DNA of 64,000 nt from Actinoplanes sp. M2I2 (GTDB lineage: Bacteria > Actinomycetota > Actinomycetes > Mycobacteriales > Micromonosporaceae): contig NZ_JALPVJ010000026.1 in assembly GCF_023544445.1 (NCBI RefSeq), positions 62,001 through 126,000 on the forward strand, in the 5' to 3' direction. Each line of letters begins with the position of its first letter. Position 1 is the first letter of the stretch. Shown here in pieces: positions 16,383-24,024 of this stretch. The position numbers and the translations under genes are program-made. The notes beneath the pieces are model-generated. The model saw only the letters and a list, made by a program, of their open reading frames with translations, was not told the DNA's origin and made no database searches.

Positions 16383-17566
16383 CGCACCGCTCCGATCGCG
16401 CACGCCGCCGCCAGACCCGGAGCGAGCGGCGCCCGCGGAATGATCATCGCCTGGACGGCGTGATACAGGTCGGGTTTCCCGGACCACGTCGACGACCCCG
16501 GCCGGTTGGCGACGTCCAGCTCGTGCCACCACGACCCGCCCGCCAGGTCGACGAAGTGCTTACGGACGTACGCGACCCAGGTCTCGAACCAGTCCGCATA
16601 GGAGGAGTCGCCGGTGCGGGTATGCAGGGCCGCCGCCGCAGCGAGAGCCTCCGCAGCGACCCAGTGCATCCGCTCGCGGACGACCGGCGTCCCGTCCCAG
16701 TCCGTCGTGTAGACGAAGCCGGGGGCGCCGTCCACCGCCCACCCGTCCTTCACCGCCTGCGCGAAGAGAGCCTCGGCAGCCGGCAGCATCCAGCCCTCGG
16801 CCGAGGAGCCGAGCGCCGCCTCGAGGTGCAGGATCAGTCGCGACCACTCCAACCCGTGCCCCACCGTGGCGCCGAACGGCTGAAACTGATCACGCGGACG
16901 GTCCCGGTTGAACGACGGCAGCGGATTCCACGAGGAGTCGTAGTGCTCCGGCAGCCGCCAGCCGAACTGCGACCCCCAGCCGACCGCCCGCGTAGTGATC
17001 GCCAGCGCCCGTTGCAGATACGAAGGTTGCCCGGTCGCGTCGAACGCCGCGAGCATCGCCTCGACCGCATGCATGTTGGCGTTCAGACCCCGATAGCCGT
17101 CCAGAGCGACCCAGCCCCTGTCCCACCGGTCGGCGAACATCGAGTGCGCGGGCTCCCAGAACCGATCAAGGACGTCCAGAGCGGTGGCCAGCAACTCCCG
17201 AGCCCCCGGACGCTGCGCGAGGGTGGCCGACGACGCGGCCAGCACCACAAACGTATGGTCGTAGCACGATTTACCCGAGGGATCGGAGAACGACGGATGC
17301 CATCCGCCGTGCAAGGAGTCGTGCAACACCCCGGTCAGCCCGGCCAGCGCCGCATCCGCCAGCGGCCCCGCCCCCGGCACCCCCAGCAGATCAGCCACGC
17401 TGTAGACATGCGCCATCCGCGCCGTCACCCACGTATAGACCGGAGCGGACAGATCAGGCTTCCCGTCGACACCCAGCCAGGCCGCCCCACCGGAGGGGTG
17501 CGGGAAGGAACGTCCGAATTCGAGCAGGCGCCCCGTTTCCTCGGCGAGCCAGACAAAATGATTCAT
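16379..17566 (-). CDS. AGE-family sugar isomerase (probable D-mannose isomerase)
   Basis: 395 residues of the N-acylglucosamine 2-epimerase (AGE) alpha6/alpha6 barrel family. RGLNANMHAVEAMLAAFDATG, GHGLEWSRLILHLE and the C-terminal W-S-GKPDLYHAVQAM match the YihS/mannose-isomerase branch rather than true GlcNAc epimerases. Conserved His residues (HAVE, GHGLEW, HWVAAE) provide the acid/base pair. In this operon the likely reaction is mannose to fructose in the cytoplasm, feeding the downstream kinase. The ATG at 17566 overlaps the LacI-like stop by 4 bp (ATGA). Cellobiose/mannobiose 2-epimerase is an alternative, less favoured by the C-terminal motif. Confidence 0.82.
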   Translation of the reverse strand: MNHFVWLAEETGRLLEFGRSFPHPSGGAAWLGVDGKPDLSAPVYTWVTARMAHVYSVADLLGVPGAGPLADAALAGLTGVLHDSLHGGWHPSFSDPSGKSCYDHTFVVLAASSATLAQRPGARELLATALDVLDRFWEPAHSMFADRWDRGWVALDGYRGLNANMHAVEAMLAAFDATGQPSYLQRALAITTRAVGWGSQFGWRLPEHYDSSWNPLPSFNRDRPRDQFQPFGATVGHGLEWSRLILHLEAALGSSAEGWMLPAAEALFAQAVKDGWAVDGAPGFVYTTDWDGTPVVRERMHWVAAEALAAAAALHTRTGDSSYADWFETWVAYVRKHFVDLAGGSWWHELDVANRPGSSTWSGKPDLYHAVQAMIIPRAPLAPGLAAACAIGAVR

Positions 17567-18381
17567 CGGGTACTTTCACGTTCGACGATGTGGGCTTTCG
17601 GTGCTTCGTAAACGGCGGCCGGGGCCACCCCGCGCATCGCGTCGAGGACGGCGTACGCGGCGATCTCCCCGACCTGGCAGACGTCATGACTCATGGCGGA
17701 CAGGGCAGGCACCGCCAGCTGACACTGCGCCGAGTCGTCCCAGGCGACGACCGACACGTCTTCCGGCACCCGCAGCCCGTGGGCGCGGATCGCCTCGAGC
17801 CCGCCCAGCGCCATGAGGTCGTTGTCGTAGACGATCGCGGTGGGCCGCGAAGCAAGCAGTTGAGCGGTCAGAGCCCGTCCACAGGCAACCGAGTAGTCGC
17901 CTTCGACGCCGATCACGGTGATGTCGCTGCCGAACGAGGAGAACCCGGCCCGGCGCAGCTGGGTGTGCGTGAGCGTGCTCGGCCCGCTCACGTGACCGAG
18001 CACGGCGTGCCCGCGCCCGGCCAGGAAACCGACCACCTCACGGGCGAACCCATGGTCGTCGGTCCAGACGGTGGGCAACCCGTCCGCGGTGGACGGGTCG
18101 CCCATCACCACGGCCGGCAGACCGAGTTCGCGGACGAGCCGAACCCGGTCGTCGCCGGGACGCAGGTCGACCATGATGACGCCGTGGACCATCCGCTGCG
18201 CCGACCACCGCCGGTAGGTGGCGATCTCGGCGGCCGGCGAATTGACCACGTTGACCAGCACGGAGGTGCCGGCCGGCGTGAGCACCCGCTCGAGTCCTTC
18301 GATGAACTCGTGGTAGTACGACTCCTCACCGAGTACCTGCGAGGCTCGCGCCAGCACCAGACCGACTCTGCGACCCGACAT
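17563..18381 (-). CDS. LacI-type sugar-sensing domain protein lacking HTH
   Basis: 272 residues that begin directly in the periplasmic-binding-protein-like effector domain of LacI regulators (RRVGLVLARASQVLGEESYYHEF). The fold continues with ATYRRWSAQRMVHGVIMVD, PTAIVYDNDLMALGGLEAIRAHG and VSVVAWDDSAQCQL, typical of LacI/GalR sugar sensors. The usual roughly 60-residue DNA-binding headpiece is absent, and the sequence upstream is the GH26 3' end, so no start further out could supply it. The ATG overlaps the GH26 stop (ATGA). A paralogue at 31789 has the same truncation. It may act as a sensor partner for a ROK repressor; this is inference. Confidence 0.85.
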   Translation of the reverse strand: MSGRRVGLVLARASQVLGEESYYHEFIEGLERVLTPAGTSVLVNVVNSPAAEIATYRRWSAQRMVHGVIMVDLRPGDDRVRLVRELGLPAVVMGDPSTADGLPTVWTDDHGFAREVVGFLAGRGHAVLGHVSGPSTLTHTQLRRAGFSSFGSDITVIGVEGDYSVACGRALTAQLLASRPTAIVYDNDLMALGGLEAIRAHGLRVPEDVSVVAWDDSAQCQLAVPALSAMSHDVCQVGEIAAYAVLDAMRGVAPAAVYEAPKAHIVERESTR

Positions 18382-19364
18382 CAGAACCGGACTTCGCCCT
18401 GGTTGAACACCCGGGGGTGGAAGTACGCGTTCTGGATCTCCGCGTTGCTGTTGCTGCCGCGCAGCTGCTCGGACCAGACCATGAAGTACGTCCAGCGCGG
18501 CTGGCTGCTGAGCAGTGCCGCGGTCGGCACCTTGCCCGTCTCGGCGAGCGCGATCGGCTTGCCGGCCGCGATGGACAGCAGCTGGTTGTAGTCACCCGCC
18601 GAGGGCAGGCCCTTGTACCAGGCGTCGAGCGACACGACGTCCACGTACCCCGAGCCCGGGTAGTACTGCGACCAGTTCGCGTTCGGGTTGTCCTGCACGT
18701 TCCACACCCAGATCAGGTTGGTCAGGCCCTGGCTGTCGAAGTAGTCCTTCATCTGCTGGAAGATCTTCGCGCCGCCGTTCGCGCCGGGACGCCCGCCCCA
18801 CCAGTTCCAGGTCTCGTTCATCTCGTGGAACGGCCGCCACAGCACCGGCACCCCGGCGTCACGCAGCTGCCGCAGGTAGGGCACGACCGCCGCCATCCGG
18901 CTGCGCCACGTGTTGTTCAGAGCAGTGCCGCCGGTGACGATCTGCTGGAACTGGGTGTTGCTGATCGACGTCTTGACCCCACCCTCGAAACCGCAGGTCG
19001 CGCCGACGGTGGGGGAGCAGGCGTGCCAGGTCAGCGTCACCAGCGACCCGTTGGCCCACTCGGTCCTGGCCTGGTCGATCACCCGCTGCCGGTTGGCGAC
19101 GTCAGCGGCGTCGAACATCATGTCGCCGCCCCAGAGTCCCGGATGCTGGCCGGTGATGTCGCGGACCTGCTGGGTGTACTGGCCCGGGTTGCTTGCCGGT
19201 TCCTTGTTGTGCTGGCCGGAGACGATGTTCGCCCCGGTGATCGACCCCAGATAGTTGATCACGGTCTGCTTCGGCGTCGAGGGGAACGCCTGCGCGGGTG
19301 CGGCGGCCATGGGCGCGGCCAGCACGCCGAGGGCGAGAGCCGCGGTGAGGCGGGGGACCTTCAT
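18381..19364 (-). CDS. Secreted GH26 beta-mannanase
   Basis: 327 residues. A Sec signal peptide (MKVPRLTAALALGVLAAP, then AAAPAQAF) precedes a single GH26 domain. The acid/base Glu181 is in WRPFHEMNETWNWWG and the nucleophile Glu275 is in ALAETGKVPT, both intact. GH26 enzymes hydrolyse beta-1,4-mannan or mannooligosaccharides; endo versus mannobiose-releasing action cannot be told. The ATG at 19364 follows GGAGG at 9 nt, and the mapped promoter module ends near 19442, so longer start choices upstream would lie in promoter DNA. First gene of a four-gene operon. It resembles the GH26-CBM13 enzyme at 33322 closely but has no binding module. Confidence 0.9.
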   Translation of the reverse strand: MKVPRLTAALALGVLAAPMAAAPAQAFPSTPKQTVINYLGSITGANIVSGQHNKEPASNPGQYTQQVRDITGQHPGLWGGDMMFDAADVANRQRVIDQARTEWANGSLVTLTWHACSPTVGATCGFEGGVKTSISNTQFQQIVTGGTALNNTWRSRMAAVVPYLRQLRDAGVPVLWRPFHEMNETWNWWGGRPGANGGAKIFQQMKDYFDSQGLTNLIWVWNVQDNPNANWSQYYPGSGYVDVVSLDAWYKGLPSAGDYNQLLSIAAGKPIALAETGKVPTAALLSSQPRWTYFMVWSEQLRGSNSNAEIQNAYFHPRVFNQGEVRF

Positions 19365-19441
19365 TCCGAGCGTCCTCCAATAACAGGGGATGGTGCCGCC
19401 GCGACGAACCCGGTGGCGGTGCCGCGACGGCGAGATGACGT

Positions 19442-19488
19442 CCAGCTTCACGGCAATTCCGCTCGAGTGTCAATGATTACATTAATAA
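19442..19488 (-). promoter_or_regulatory. Mannan-regulon promoter/operator module A (GH26 operon)
   Basis: Minus strand. TTATTAATGTAA (19488-19477) lies just upstream of a -35 TTGACA (19473-19468), then an 18-bp spacer, then GAAGCTGG at the -10 position (19449-19442). The same arrangement recurs at 20873 and 33241. The A/T-rich dyad abutting the -35 box is a likely repressor or activator site, plausibly for the ROK proteins. Confidence 0.7.
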
Positions 19489-19533
19489 TTTATGAAAATT
19501 GGAAACGGATGGGGGTGACCGGAACACGCGCGA

Positions 19534-20727
19534 TCAGGCCGCCTGGCTCGACGAATGGCCGGGCGCCACGGACGCCTGCACGACCAGCGCCGCCGCCCCG
19601 ATGCCGGCCGCGTCGCGGGGCTGTGCCGACAGCTCCACGGCTACTTGATGCCGCTGCCGAGAGTGCGCGGTCCGGTCGAGATGCGTGCGCAGCCGCCGGG
19701 CAAAGATCGACCCCGCCCGCGCCACCCCCGGTCCGGTCAGCACCAGACGGTCGACGTTCAACAGGTTCACCATCGAGGTCGCGGCCGCGCCCAGCCGCTC
19801 CGCGGCCACATCCAGCACCTGATAGGCGTCCGCGTCCCCGTTGACTGCAGCCCGCGCAATGGCGTCGAACGCGCTCGACTCACTGCCGTCCAGCGCCAGC
19901 CGCCCCCGTAGCGTCACGTCCTCCCGCGCGGCCGCCACGATCGCACGCACCGACGCATACTGCTGAACGCACCCCCGGTTGCCGCACGGACACTTCCGCC
20001 CGTCGTAGTCGATGGAAACGTGCCCGAGCTCCCCGGCGCCGAAGTTGGCGCCACGGTGTAGAGCGCCCCCGAAGACGAACCCGGCCCCGATGTCAGTCGA
20101 AAGATATATGCACGCAAAGGCCTGCTCACGGGAAACCCGCCGACTCCAGAACTCCCCGAGCGCCGCAGCCGCCGCATCGTTCTCGATGAGCACCGGAGCC
20201 CCGAGCCGCTCCTCGAGCTCAGGCCGCACCGTACTGAAGTCTGAGTCGTACGCGGGCTCGGAGCCCGGGTCCGGCAGCGACGCCGGCGTGACGAGCGCGA
20301 GCCCCTCGATCCGGCCGGCCGGCATGTTGAGGCCGGCGGTGAAGTCCTCGAAACGCAGAGCCAGCTGGTCGGCGTCCCACTCCTCGTCCGGCAGGCGGGG
20401 GACCACCTCGCGGCCGACCACCCCGCCGGTCAAGTCGATGGCGACGCAGGTGACGGTGTCCGTGCCGAGGTGGAAGCCGACGCCGAAGCGGTTGGCCGGG
20501 CTGATCGCGATCAGTTTGCGGCGCCGGCCCAGGGTCGAGTCGGTGGAGCCGATCTCGTGGATGATCCCGTCGGCGATCAGGTCGCGGACGATGTTCGAGA
20601 TGGACGGCTGGGTGAGCCCGGTCAGCTCGGCGAGCTCGACGCGGGTGATGGTCACCGAGGACCGGACCACGTCGACGATGAGGGCACGACTTCCTGGTCC
20701 GGCCGCGGGTGCTTCTCGTCGTGCCAT
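19534..20727 (-). CDS. ROK-family transcriptional regulator
   Basis: 397 residues from the ATG at 20727 (MARREAPAAGPGSRAL). An N-terminal winged HTH (ITRVELAELTGLTQPSISNIV) is followed by a ROK sugar-binding domain with ENDAAAAALGEFW and the zinc motif CPCGNRGC (residues about 250-265). After the last Cys the usual Glu is replaced by Gln. ROK repressors such as NagC/XylR bind a sugar or sugar phosphate and release DNA. It is divergent from the mannan importer operon and directly upstream of the GH26 operon, so it can reach both promoter modules. It is a close paralogue of the protein at 30536. Confidence 0.88.
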   Translation of the reverse strand: MARREAPAAGPGSRALIVDVVRSSVTITRVELAELTGLTQPSISNIVRDLIADGIIHEIGSTDSTLGRRRKLIAISPANRFGVGFHLGTDTVTCVAIDLTGGVVGREVVPRLPDEEWDADQLALRFEDFTAGLNMPAGRIEGLALVTPASLPDPGSEPAYDSDFSTVRPELEERLGAPVLIENDAAAAALGEFWSRRVSREQAFACIYLSTDIGAGFVFGGALHRGANFGAGELGHVSIDYDGRKCPCGNRGCVQQYASVRAIVAAAREDVTLRGRLALDGSESSAFDAIARAAVNGDADAYQVLDVAAERLGAAATSMVNLLNVDRLVLTGPGVARAGSIFARRLRTHLDRTAHSRQRHQVAVELSAQPRDAAGIGAAALVVQASVAPGHSSSQAA

Positions 20728-20872
20728 GTCGGGTCGGTTCTCCGGTTCTCCCGTGAGCGGCGGGGCGGCGGTGCGGCAGGGCGGCAGGGCGGCGGGCCTG
20801 CTCAAGTCGTTACCGTACCCGTCCTCGCCAAGGCGGAAAGGGCCGGCCGCGCCGACCCGAGCTTAAAATAAA

Positions 20873-20918
20873 TTAGTAATCTAATCTTGACACCGCTGTA
20901 ACGGCCGTCTCATGCTGG
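20873..20918 (+). promoter_or_regulatory. Mannan-regulon promoter/operator module B (importer operon)
   Basis: TTAGTAATCTAA (perfect TTAG-N4-CTAA dyad, 20873-20884), -35 TTGACA (20887-20892), 18-bp spacer, then CATGCTGG (20911-20918). It lies in the ROK/binding-protein intergenic region 40 bp before the lipoprotein start. Confidence 0.75.
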
Positions 20919-20957
20919 GCCCCTCACCAGCCACACCTCAGCGGACGGGCTTCCAGC

Positions 20958-22274
20958 ATGATCAATAGACGGCACCTTCTCGGCCTCGGCGCGGTCACCG
21001 CGCTCGCTCTCGTCACCGGCTGCACCGGCGGCGCCGGCAGCGACGACGCCGGTACGGCGGGCGACTTCTCCGGCGACGTCAAGGGCAACATCACCGTCCT
21101 GACCAACCGGACCGATCTGGTCAACACCAAGTTCAAGGAGTACGCGGCGGCGTTCGAGGCCAAGTACCCCGGCACGAAGGTCACCTTCGAGGGCGTCACC
21201 AACTACGAGGAGGACGTGACCACCCAGCTCGGCAGCGGCGACTACGGCGACGTGCTGATGATTCCCAGCGTCGTCGCGCTCGACCAGTACCCGCAGTTCT
21301 TCGAGCCGCTCGGCGCCACCGAGGAGCTGAAGGCCAAGTACCGGTTCATCGACCCGGGCGTCCACGAGGGCAAGGGGTACGGCCTGTCGCTCGGCGGCAT
21401 CGCCAAGGGCTTCGTCGTCAACAAGCGGGTGTTCGCCCAGGCCGGCGTCACCGCGCCGCCGAAGACCCCGGAGGAGTTCCTCACCGCGCTCAAGGCGGTC
21501 GCCGACAAGACCGACGCCGTGCCGTACTACACCAACTACAAGGACGGCTGGCCGCTCAGCGAGTGGAACAACCACCGCGTCGTGCTCGGCGACCTGCAGA
21601 TCAACGAGAAGTTCCCGACCGACCCGCAGCCGTGGCGGGCCGGCAAGATCCAGTACATCTCGGACGGCCTGCTGTTCGACATCGTGAACCAGAAGCTCAA
21701 CGAGGAGGACCCGCTCACCACCAACTGGGAGGGGTCCAAGCCGATGCTCGGCACCGGCAAGTCGGCCAGCATGCTGCTCGGTTCGTGGGCCGTACCGCAG
21801 GTGCAGGAGGCCGCCAAGACCGCCGGCGCCGACCCCGCCGACATCGCCTTCTGGCCGTTCCCGTACCAGACCGGCGGCAAGTTCCACGCCGCCATCGACG
21901 GTGACAAGCTCGCCGCGGTCAGCAAGAGCTCGCAGAACAAGGCCACCGCACGCGCCTTCCTGGAGTGGTTCGTGACCGAGTCCGGGTTCGCCGTCGATCA
22001 GCAGGCCATCCCGCCGGCGATCGACCAGGAGCTGCCGCAGGGCCTCAAGGACTTCACCGCCACCGGCGTCGAGCTCCTCGAGGTGCCGCCGGCGACCGGG
22101 AACGCCGGCAAGGAGGACGAGATCATCAAGGAGTCGGAGATCGACCTGAAGGGTGACATCTACCGGCAGAAGCTGGTCGACATCGCCCGCGGCGCCGCCG
22201 GCGGCACCAAGGACTCGTACTTCGCCGACCTCGACAAGCGGTGGAGCGCCGCGCAAGCACAGGTCATGAAGTGA
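20958..22274 (+). CDS. Sugar ABC transporter substrate-binding lipoprotein
   Basis: 438 residues. The N-terminus INRRHLLGLGAVTALALVTGCTGG has a lipobox (LVTGC), so it is anchored to the outer face of the membrane. The rest is a family-1 extracellular solute-binding protein (for example KFKEYAAAFEAKYPGTKV, GDYGDVLMIPS, GKSASMLLGSWAVPQV). In this operon it should capture beta-mannooligosaccharides released by the secreted mannanases. The ATG at 20958 has only a weak GGACGGG ribosome site. The stop overlaps the next gene start (GTGA). Confidence 0.9.
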   Translation: MINRRHLLGLGAVTALALVTGCTGGAGSDDAGTAGDFSGDVKGNITVLTNRTDLVNTKFKEYAAAFEAKYPGTKVTFEGVTNYEEDVTTQLGSGDYGDVLMIPSVVALDQYPQFFEPLGATEELKAKYRFIDPGVHEGKGYGLSLGGIAKGFVVNKRVFAQAGVTAPPKTPEEFLTALKAVADKTDAVPYYTNYKDGWPLSEWNNHRVVLGDLQINEKFPTDPQPWRAGKIQYISDGLLFDIVNQKLNEEDPLTTNWEGSKPMLGTGKSASMLLGSWAVPQVQEAAKTAGADPADIAFWPFPYQTGGKFHAAIDGDKLAAVSKSSQNKATARAFLEWFVTESGFAVDQQAIPPAIDQELPQGLKDFTATGVELLEVPPATGNAGKEDEIIKESEIDLKGDIYRQKLVDIARGAAGGTKDSYFADLDKRWSAAQAQVMK

Positions 22275-23206
22275 CCACTCAGCTCGTGCCCGGCACCCGG
22301 CCCGCCGCGAAGGCGGGCCGGGCGTCCGGCAGGCCACCGCGGCGCCGGTTCTGGCAGAGCCCCTGGCTGTACGTGGCGCCGGCACTGATCCTGCTGATCA
22401 CGTTCACCTACGTGCCGGTCGCCAACATGGTGTTCTACAGCTTCCACAAGTGGGACGGCCTGGACGTCACGATGACACCGGCCGGGTTCGACAACTACGT
22501 GCGGGTCTTCACCGACGAGCGGTACTGGCGGGTCTTCCTGGTCAGCCTCTACTACTTCGTGGCGTCGTTCGCGCAGATCGCCATCGCCCTGTACTTCGCG
22601 GTGATCCTGTCGTTCAACACCCGGTTCCGGAACCTGTTCAAGGGCATCCTGTTCTTCCCGTACCTGCTCAACGCCGTCGCGGTCGGTTTCGTCTTCCTCT
22701 ACCTGTTCCAGCCGGACGGCACCCTCGACACGCTGCTGCGCTGGTTCGGGCTCGGCGACCAGAGCCGGCTGTGGCTGGGCGACCCGGACATCGCCAACAT
22801 CTCCCTCGCCAGCACATCGGTGTGGCGGTTCACCGGGCTCAACTTCGTGCTGTTCCTCGGCGCCATTCAGTCGATCCCTGGGGAGATCTACGAGGCCGCG
22901 GAGATCGACGGCGCGAACCGGTGGCACCAGTTCGTCCACATCATCGCGCCCGGCATCCGCCGGATCATCAGCCTGTCGTTCATCCTGGCGATCTCCGGCA
23001 GCCTGGCCGTCTTCGAGATCCCGTTCATCATGACCGGCGGCGCCAACGACACCCGCACGTTCGTGGTGCAGGCGTACGAGACGGCCTTCCAGTTCCGGCA
23101 GATCGGCCTGGCCTCGGCCATGGCGGTCGTGCTGCTGGTGATCGTCCTGCTGCTCACCTGGATCCAGCGCCGGGTGCTCCCCGACGAGGAGGTGAACCTC
23201 TCATGA
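22271..23206 (+). CDS. Sugar ABC transporter permease (MalF-type)
   Basis: 311 residues with six transmembrane helices after a basic N-terminal tail. The EAA loop typical of binding-protein-dependent permeases is visible as EIYEAAEIDGANRWHQF, followed by the conserved Pro-rich turn APGIRR. GTG at 22271 overlaps the binding-protein stop by 4 bp and is preferred to an ATG 30 bp upstream. It pairs with the next permease to import mannooligosaccharides. The operon contains no ATPase gene; a shared MsiK-type ATPase elsewhere in the genome is the usual actinobacterial solution. Confidence 0.9.
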   Translation: MTTQLVPGTRPAAKAGRASGRPPRRRFWQSPWLYVAPALILLITFTYVPVANMVFYSFHKWDGLDVTMTPAGFDNYVRVFTDERYWRVFLVSLYYFVASFAQIAIALYFAVILSFNTRFRNLFKGILFFPYLLNAVAVGFVFLYLFQPDGTLDTLLRWFGLGDQSRLWLGDPDIANISLASTSVWRFTGLNFVLFLGAIQSIPGEIYEAAEIDGANRWHQFVHIIAPGIRRIISLSFILAISGSLAVFEIPFIMTGGANDTRTFVVQAYETAFQFRQIGLASAMAVVLLVIVLLLTWIQRRVLPDEEVNLS

Positions 23207-24024
23207 GACGAGCGGCGACGTTCTTCAAGTACGCCTCCCTCGTGCTGGCCTCCCTGGTGGTGCTGACCCCCCTGGTGGTGGTGCTGTTCGCGTCGTTCAA
23301 GACGCGCGAGGAATACAGCACCAGCGGGCCCCTCACCCCACCGGAGAACTGGTTCAACTTCGACAACTTCGCCACCGCCTGGACCGGCGGCGACATGCTG
23401 CGGGGCTTCCTCAACACGACCCTGATCCTGGTGATCTCACTGACCGGAACGGTTGCGGTCGGGACGCTTGCGGCGTACGCCATCAATCGTTTTGATTTTG
23501 CCTTCAAGAAGTGGATCCTGGGCCTCTTCCTGGTCGCCGCCCTGGTCCCCGGCGTCACCACGCAGGTCGCGACGTACCAGATCGTCAAGTCGATGGGCCT
23601 GGTCAACACCCCGTGGTCGGCGATCGTGCTGTTCCTCGGCACCGACATCATCTCGATCTACATCTTCCTGCAGTTCATGCAGTCGATCCCCCCGAGCCTC
23701 GACCAGGCCGCCATGATGGACGGCGCTTCGCGCTTCACGATCTACCGGCGGATCATCCTGCCGCTGATGAAGCCGGCCATCGTCACCGTCGTGATCATCA
23801 AGGGCATCGCGATCTACAACGAGTTCTACATCCCCTTCCTCTATATGCGATCACCCGAGCTCAACGTCATCTCCACCGCCCTGTTCAAGTTCAAGGGGCC
23901 CTACGGGGCGCAGTGGGAGACCATCGCCGCCTGCACCATGATCGTCATCATTCCCACCGTGGTGATCTTCCTGGTGCTGCAGCGCTTCATCTACAACGGC
24001 ATCACCGCGGGAGCAACAAAATGA
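23203..24024 (+). CDS. Sugar ABC transporter permease (MalG-type)
   Basis: 273 residues, six transmembrane helices. The EAA motif reads SLDQAAMMDGASRFTIYRR, then LPLMKPA, as in MalG/LacG permeases. The ATG overlaps the preceding permease stop and the TGA overlaps the GH2 start, so the importer and the cytoplasmic beta-mannosidase are translated as a coupled unit. Partner of the MalF-type permease. Confidence 0.9.
   Translation: MRRAATFFKYASLVLASLVVLTPLVVVLFASFKTREEYSTSGPLTPPENWFNFDNFATAWTGGDMLRGFLNTTLILVISLTGTVAVGTLAAYAINRFDFAFKKWILGLFLVAALVPGVTTQVATYQIVKSMGLVNTPWSAIVLFLGTDIISIYIFLQFMQSIPPSLDQAAMMDGASRFTIYRRIILPLMKPAIVTVVIIKGIAIYNEFYIPFLYMRSPELNVISTALFKFKGPYGAQWETIAACTMIVIIPTVVIFLVLQRFIYNGITAGATK

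Noticed and set aside
20958..24024. Missing ATPase in the mannan importer operon as a novelty.
   Set aside because: Sugar importers of actinobacteria commonly share one MsiK-type ATPase encoded elsewhere.
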